NCBI RefSeq assembly: GCF_040499845.1
Contig: NZ_CP159342.1
Location: 4,960,001-5,024,000 of the forward strand
Source of the DNA: Micromonospora sp. CCTCC AA 2012012
GTDB taxonomy: Bacteria > Actinomycetota > Actinomycetes > Mycobacteriales > Micromonosporaceae
Length of the DNA: 64,000 nucleotides
Reading direction: 5' to 3'
The first letter of the stretch is position 1. Each line of letters begins with the position of its first letter. Below are positions 61,601 to 64,000 of the stretch, one piece after another. The translations under genes and the position numbers were made by a program. The notes under the pieces are model-generated. The model searched no databases, was not told the origin of the DNA, and saw only the letters and a program-made list of their open reading frames with translations.

Positions 61601-63018
61601 TCGGTCAGGTCCCGCCAGGTGCCGAGGACGCCCTTGACCTGGGCCTGGCCGCCGAGCTTGCCCTCGGTGCCCACCTCGCGGGCCACCCGGGTCACCTCGT
61701 CGGCGAACGACGAGAGCTGGTCGACCATCGTGTTGACGGTGTTCTTCAGCTCCAGGATCTCGCCCTGCGCGTCCACCGTGATCTTCTGGCTCAGGTCACC
61801 CTTGGCGACCGCCGTGGAGACCTGCGAGATGTTGCGGACCTGACTGGTCAGGTTGCCGGCGAGCTGGTTCACGTTCTCGGTCAGGTCCCGCCAGGTGCCG
61901 GAGACGCCGCGTACCTGCGCCTGACCGCCCAACTTGCCCTCGATGCCCACCTCACGGGCCACCCGGGTCACCTCGTCGGCGAACGAGCTGAGCTGGTCCA
62001 CCATCGTGTTCACGGTGTCCTTCAGCTCCAGGATCTCGCCCTGCGCGGCGACCGTGATCTTCTGACTGAGGTCGCCCCGGGCAACCGCCGTGGAGACCTG
62101 GGCGATGTTCCGCACCTGGGCGGTCAGGTTCGACGCCATCGAGTTGACGCTGTCGGTCAGGTCCTTCCAGGTGCCGGCGACGTTCGGCACCTCCGCCTGG
62201 CCGCCCAGCTTGCCCTCGGTGCCCACCTCCCGGGCCACCCGGGTCACCTGCTCGGCGAAGAGGCGCAGCGTGTCGGTCAACGAGTTGAAGGTGTGCGCCA
62301 GCTCGGCCACCTCGCCCTTCGCCGACACGGTGATCTTCTGCGACAGGTCACCCTTCGCCACCGCCGTGGCCACCTGCGAGATCGACCGCACCTGGTACGT
62401 CAGGTTCGACGCCATGGTGTTCACCGAGTCGGTGAGGTCCTTCCAGGTGCCGGCGACCCCGCGTACGTCGGCCTGGCCGCCGAGCTTGCCCTCGGTGCCC
62501 ACCTCGCGGGCCACCCGGGTCACCTCGTTGGAGAAGGACGAGAGCTGGTCGACCATCGTGTTCACGGTGCGGCCGATGCGCAGGTACTCGCCGCGCAGCG
62601 GGCGACCGTCGATCTCCAGCGCCATGTGCTGGGAGAGGTCGCCGTCAGCCACCGCCACGATCACCCGGGCGATCTCCGTGGTGGGTCGCCCCAGGTCGTC
62701 GATGAGCGAGTTGACCGCCCGCTGCCCCTCCGCCCAGGAGCCGTCCAGACCCTCGTCGTCGAGGCGTTCGGTGAGCCGGCCGTCCCGGCCGACGATCCGG
62801 CTGATCCGGCGCAGGTCCAGGTGCTGCCGCTCCTGGAGCGACACCACGTCGTTGAAGGCGTCGGCCACCTCACCGGCCTTACCGGCCCGCCGGGGCAGGC
62901 GTACGCGCAGGTCACCGCCGCGCACCCGCCGCAGCGCCTCGACCAGCTCGCCGAGCAGCACCTCGTGGTCCGGCGCGGACGGGTCCGCGGCTACCGACTG
63001 TTTCGCCGTGGTCATCAT
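58651..63018 (-). CDS. Soluble hybrid histidine kinase with an array of HAMP domains, GAF, kinase core and receiver
   Basis: 1455 residues. No membrane helix is visible. Residues about 20-830 are an array of roughly nine HAMP-type units, most of 92 residues, each with [33 protein letters not shown] and [20 protein letters not shown]. Then a GAF domain (about 840-970), a long coiled coil ([20 protein letters not shown]), HisKA with the phospho-His near 1055 ([20 protein letters not shown]), HATPase ([33 protein letters not shown]) and a C-terminal receiver ([16 protein letters not shown], Asp near 1377). The layout resembles fungal group III (Nik1) kinases. ATG at 63016-63018 or the next codon; GAGGA precedes. 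Confidence 0.93.
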   Translation of the reverse strand: MMTTAKQSVAADPSAPDHEVLLGELVEALRRVRGGDLRVRLPRRAGKAGEVADAFNDVVSLQERQHLDLRRISRIVGRDGRLTERLDDEGLDGSWAEGQRAVNSLIDDLGRPTTEIARVIVAVADGDLSQHMALEIDGRPLRGEYLRIGRTVNTMVDQLSSFSNEVTRVAREVGTEGKLGGQADVRGVAGTWKDLTDSVNTMASNLTYQVRSISQVATAVAKGDLSQKITVSAKGEVAELAHTFNSLTDTLRLFAEQVTRVAREVGTEGKLGGQAEVPNVAGTWKDLTDSVNSMASNLTAQVRNIAQVSTAVARGDLSQKITVAAQGEILELKDTVNTMVDQLSSFADEVTRVAREVGIEGKLGGQAQVRGVSGTWRDLTENVNQLAGNLTSQVRNISQVSTAVAKGDLSQKITVDAQGEILELKNTVNTMVDQLSSFADEVTRVAREVGTEGKLGGQAQVKGVLGTWRDLTDNVNSMASNLTSQVRNIASVTTAVAKGDLSQKITVDARGEILELKSTVNTMVDQLSSFADEVTRVAREVGTEGKLGGQAQVRGVAGTWRDLTDNVNSMASNLTAQVRNIAQVSTAVAKGDLSQKITVDARGEILELKSTVNTMVDQLSSFADEVTRVAREVGTEGKLGGQAQVKGVSGTWRDLTDNVNSMASNLTGQVRNIASVTTAVAKGDLGQKITVDAQGEILELKNTVNTMVDQLSSFADEVTRVAREVGIEGKLGGQAQVKGVSGTWRDLTENVNQLASTLTTQLRAIAQVSTSVTRGDLTQRIAVKAQGEVAELKDNINQMIVTLRETTKKNAEQGWLDSNLARIGGLLQGQRDLGEVCRMIMMEVTPLVDAQLGAFFLADSSDGSMRLRLTASYGYVARGHDVTFGPGEGLVGQAALSRRTIRVNAQPDGRLVLRSGLAETPPADLVVLPVLFEGELLGVIEFAGVTTFSELHLAFLERLVLTIGVAVNTIQANRRTEELLAQSQRLAHELQEQSAELQRTNAELEDKAQLLSEQKANIETQNREIELARLGLEDKAQQLTRASAYKSEFLANMSHELRTPLNSLLLLARLLVENSEQNLTPKQIEFARTIHGSGSDLLSLIDDILDLSKIEAGRMDVEPTEIRFSEIRGYVEQAFAPQAEEKGLDFQVRIAKDLPPALVTDAQRLQQILRNLLSNAMKFTDNGAVTLRIAPAAENAVFDVPALTNARQVIAFTVIDSGIGISDDKLSLIFEAFQQADGTTSRRYGGTGLGLSISRDLARLLGGAISVSSAPGQGSTFTLFVPDVLAPDAVVAPQAPSPSRAGLPSSLLMPMDVPQPAETPSTRRLDGVTVLIVDDDVRNVFALTSALELHGMTVLYSDNGADGVRLLAEHPEVDIVLMDAMMPDQDGYETTRQIRRNHRFADLPIVFLTAKAMPGDRESALAAGGSDYITKPVDLDELIELMASWISGGRGEENS
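60560..62700 (-). repeat. 276-bp tandem repeat encoding the HAMP array
   Basis: Seven to eight head-to-tail units of about 276 bases (92 codons). The GDLSQK-coding words recur at roughly 60965, 61240, 61516, 61793, 62069, 62347 and 62635. Central units (60900-61900) are nearly identical at DNA level, which suggests recent duplication or gene conversion. Confidence 0.85.
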
Positions 63019-63141
63019 TCCTCGCTCAGCTCGGGGCCACCGGCTCGTGCCGACACGCCGCCATCCCACCATTCTGCCCGCGCGACCGTCGAGCCCACGC
63101 CCACCGACCACACGCCACGCCACACCGTCCCCACACCGCGT

Positions 63142-63196
63142 GATCATGGGGTGGACGGTTCGATCCGTCAGATTTTCCGCCGCCGACCCCATGATC
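63142..63196. repeat. 11-bp inverted repeat in the divergent gap upstream of the kinase
   Basis: GATCATGGGGT (63142-63152) and ACCCCATGATC (63186-63196) are exact reverse complements with a 33-base spacer that includes an A/T-rich TCAGATTTTCC. It lies between the kinase start (63018) and the RsbW-like gene, so it could be an operator for either. Confidence 0.5.
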
Positions 63197-63254
63197 GCCG
63201 GCAAGAACGGCGAGCAGGTTGGCAGTCGGGGTGGGGGCGGTGGAGGATACGGAG

Positions 63255-64000
63255 GTGTCAGGAGCGGAGGCGGGGCCCCCGGGGACCGGCGCGGCCGAGG
63301 ACCACGTCCGGCACGTGCGGCTCCCCGCCGACCGGCGTACGCCCGCTGCCGCCCGCGCGCTGGTCCGCTCGGTGCTCGCCGAGGCCGACCTGGACGAACT
63401 GCTCAACGAGGCGCTGCTGCTCACCACCGAGCTCTCCACCAACGCCGTCGAACACGCCCGCACCGAACTCGACATCGAGGTCGTCGCCGACCGCACCGGG
63501 CTGACCGTCACCGTCTCCGACTTCGCCGCCGGCCCGGTGGACGAACTGGTGGTGGGCGTCCGCAACGACACCCCCGAGATCGACGAGGTGTCCCCGCGCG
63601 GGCGGGGACTGCTGCTGGTCGACCACTTCGCCAGCCGCTGGGGCACCACCTACCTGCCCACCGGGAAGGGCGTCTGGTTCCGGCTGGACCGCGCCGGCAC
63701 TCCCCCGCCGGCGAGAGCCACCGCCGGCCACCCGCGGGTCCCGGACGCGGGCGGCGCCGACACCGACGGCAGCACGCCGAGCGCCGCCGCGATGAGCGAG
63801 CTGATGCAGATCAGCCCCGACCCGTACGCGGACGACCCGCTGCCCGAGTTCGCCACCGGGCTGCTGACCCGGCTCGCGGAGATGGTCGGCGCGGCCGGTG
63901 GCGTGGTCCGGCTGGACCGCGGTGACGCCCAGGGCGCCCAGCTACTCGCCCGCTACGGCCGGCAGCCCCGGGCGAGCAACGAACTGCTCCGGGTGCCGCT
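63255..64000 (+). CDS. RsbW-like ATPase domain plus GAF protein, partial (3' end beyond window)
   Basis: The frame is open to the window end (248 codons). An N-terminal HATPase_c_2 domain of the anti-sigma kinase type has the N box [19 protein letters not shown] and the G box [20 protein letters not shown]. After a linker rich in Ala/Pro a GAF-like domain begins ([20 protein letters not shown]). Actinobacterial proteins with this order usually continue into a SpoIIE/PP2C phosphatase, making them complete partner-switching regulators; that end is not visible. I chose GTG at 63255 (GGAGG eight bases upstream); GTG at 63240 is also possible. Divergent from the hybrid kinase. Confidence 0.8.
   Translation, partial: MSGAEAGPPGTGAAEDHVRHVRLPADRRTPAAARALVRSVLAEADLDELLNEALLLTTELSTNAVEHARTELDIEVVADRTGLTVTVSDFAAGPVDELVVGVRNDTPEIDEVSPRGRGLLLVDHFASRWGTTYLPTGKGVWFRLDRAGTPPPARATAGHPRVPDAGGADTDGSTPSAAAMSELMQISPDPYADDPLPEFATGLLTRLAEMVGAAGGVVRLDRGDAQGAQLLARYGRQPRASNELLRVP

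Noticed and set aside
58648..63504. 1618-codon plus-strand frame opposite the histidine kinase
   Set aside because: Longest frame in the window but purely the shadow of the kinase; the repeats it shows ([12 protein letters not shown]) mirror the HAMP repeats and contain no recognisable domain.

Overview
The window comes from a very high-GC actinomycete. Codon third positions are almost all G/C, GTG starts and 4-base ATGA/GTGA stop-start overlaps are common, and the gene content points to the family Micromonosporaceae (a Micromonospora-like organism is my inference; no rRNA is present to prove it). Supporting content: menaquinone made by the futalosine route, a BldC developmental regulator, an actinobacterial HelD/HelR-type RNA polymerase recycling ATPase, and long proline/alanine-rich tails.

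Layout. 1-4774 (minus): start of the respiratory complex I operon, nuoABCDEF, with nuoF cut by the window edge. 4912-10136 (minus): a geranylgeranyl/menaquinone reductase-like flavoprotein, a small unknown, menG, an LPVTG cell-wall-anchored protein and mqnC. 10470-14155 (minus): the complete phenylacetyl-CoA epoxidase operon paaABCDE. 14524-16466 (plus): two coupled serine beta-lactamase-like exported proteins, convergent on mqnA. 17556: a HelR-like ATPase behind a possible attenuator. 19738-21705: an Asp-box beta-propeller and a double VOC-domain protein. 21723-24647 (minus): a btuFCD-type ABC importer preceded by a cobalamin riboswitch whose last hairpin masks the ribosome-binding site. 24976-29165: an M14 carboxypeptidase divergent from two tandem C39-like secreted proteins. 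29299-31695 (minus): three small membrane proteins and mqnE. 31940-37956 (plus): NlpC/P60 endopeptidase, a proline-rich membrane protein, a DEAD-box helicase and a glycolipid-binding-domain protein. 37972-40312 (minus): a cysteine-synthase-fold enzyme and an SDR with an 18-bp minisatellite at its N-terminus. 40758-41751: Lrp/AsnC regulator and bldC. 41781-45940: ubiX, a terpene synthase, mqnP-like ubiA and ubiD. 46104-48076: alpha/beta hydrolase, AhpD-like protein and MarR. 48165-54160 (minus): hemL, a histidine phosphatase and the System II cytochrome c biogenesis set (tlpA/resA, ccdA, resB, ccsB). 54324-64000: STAS anti-anti-sigma factor, an ABC-2 exporter with divergent GbsR/MarR regulator, and a poly-HAMP soluble hybrid histidine kinase with a response regulator and a divergent RsbW-like/GAF protein cut by the edge.

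Functionally much of the window serves one purpose: menaquinone synthesis (mqnA, mqnC, mqnE, ubiX/ubiD, mqnP, menG, possibly the isoprenoid reductase), its use by complex I, and assembly of haem and cytochrome c. mqnB and mqnD are not seen here. The second theme is regulation: a B12 riboswitch, a candidate attenuator before helR, at least two likely leaderless promoters, a partner-switching/two-component island at the right end, and several unrelated-looking intergenic inverted repeats that do not fit simple terminators.
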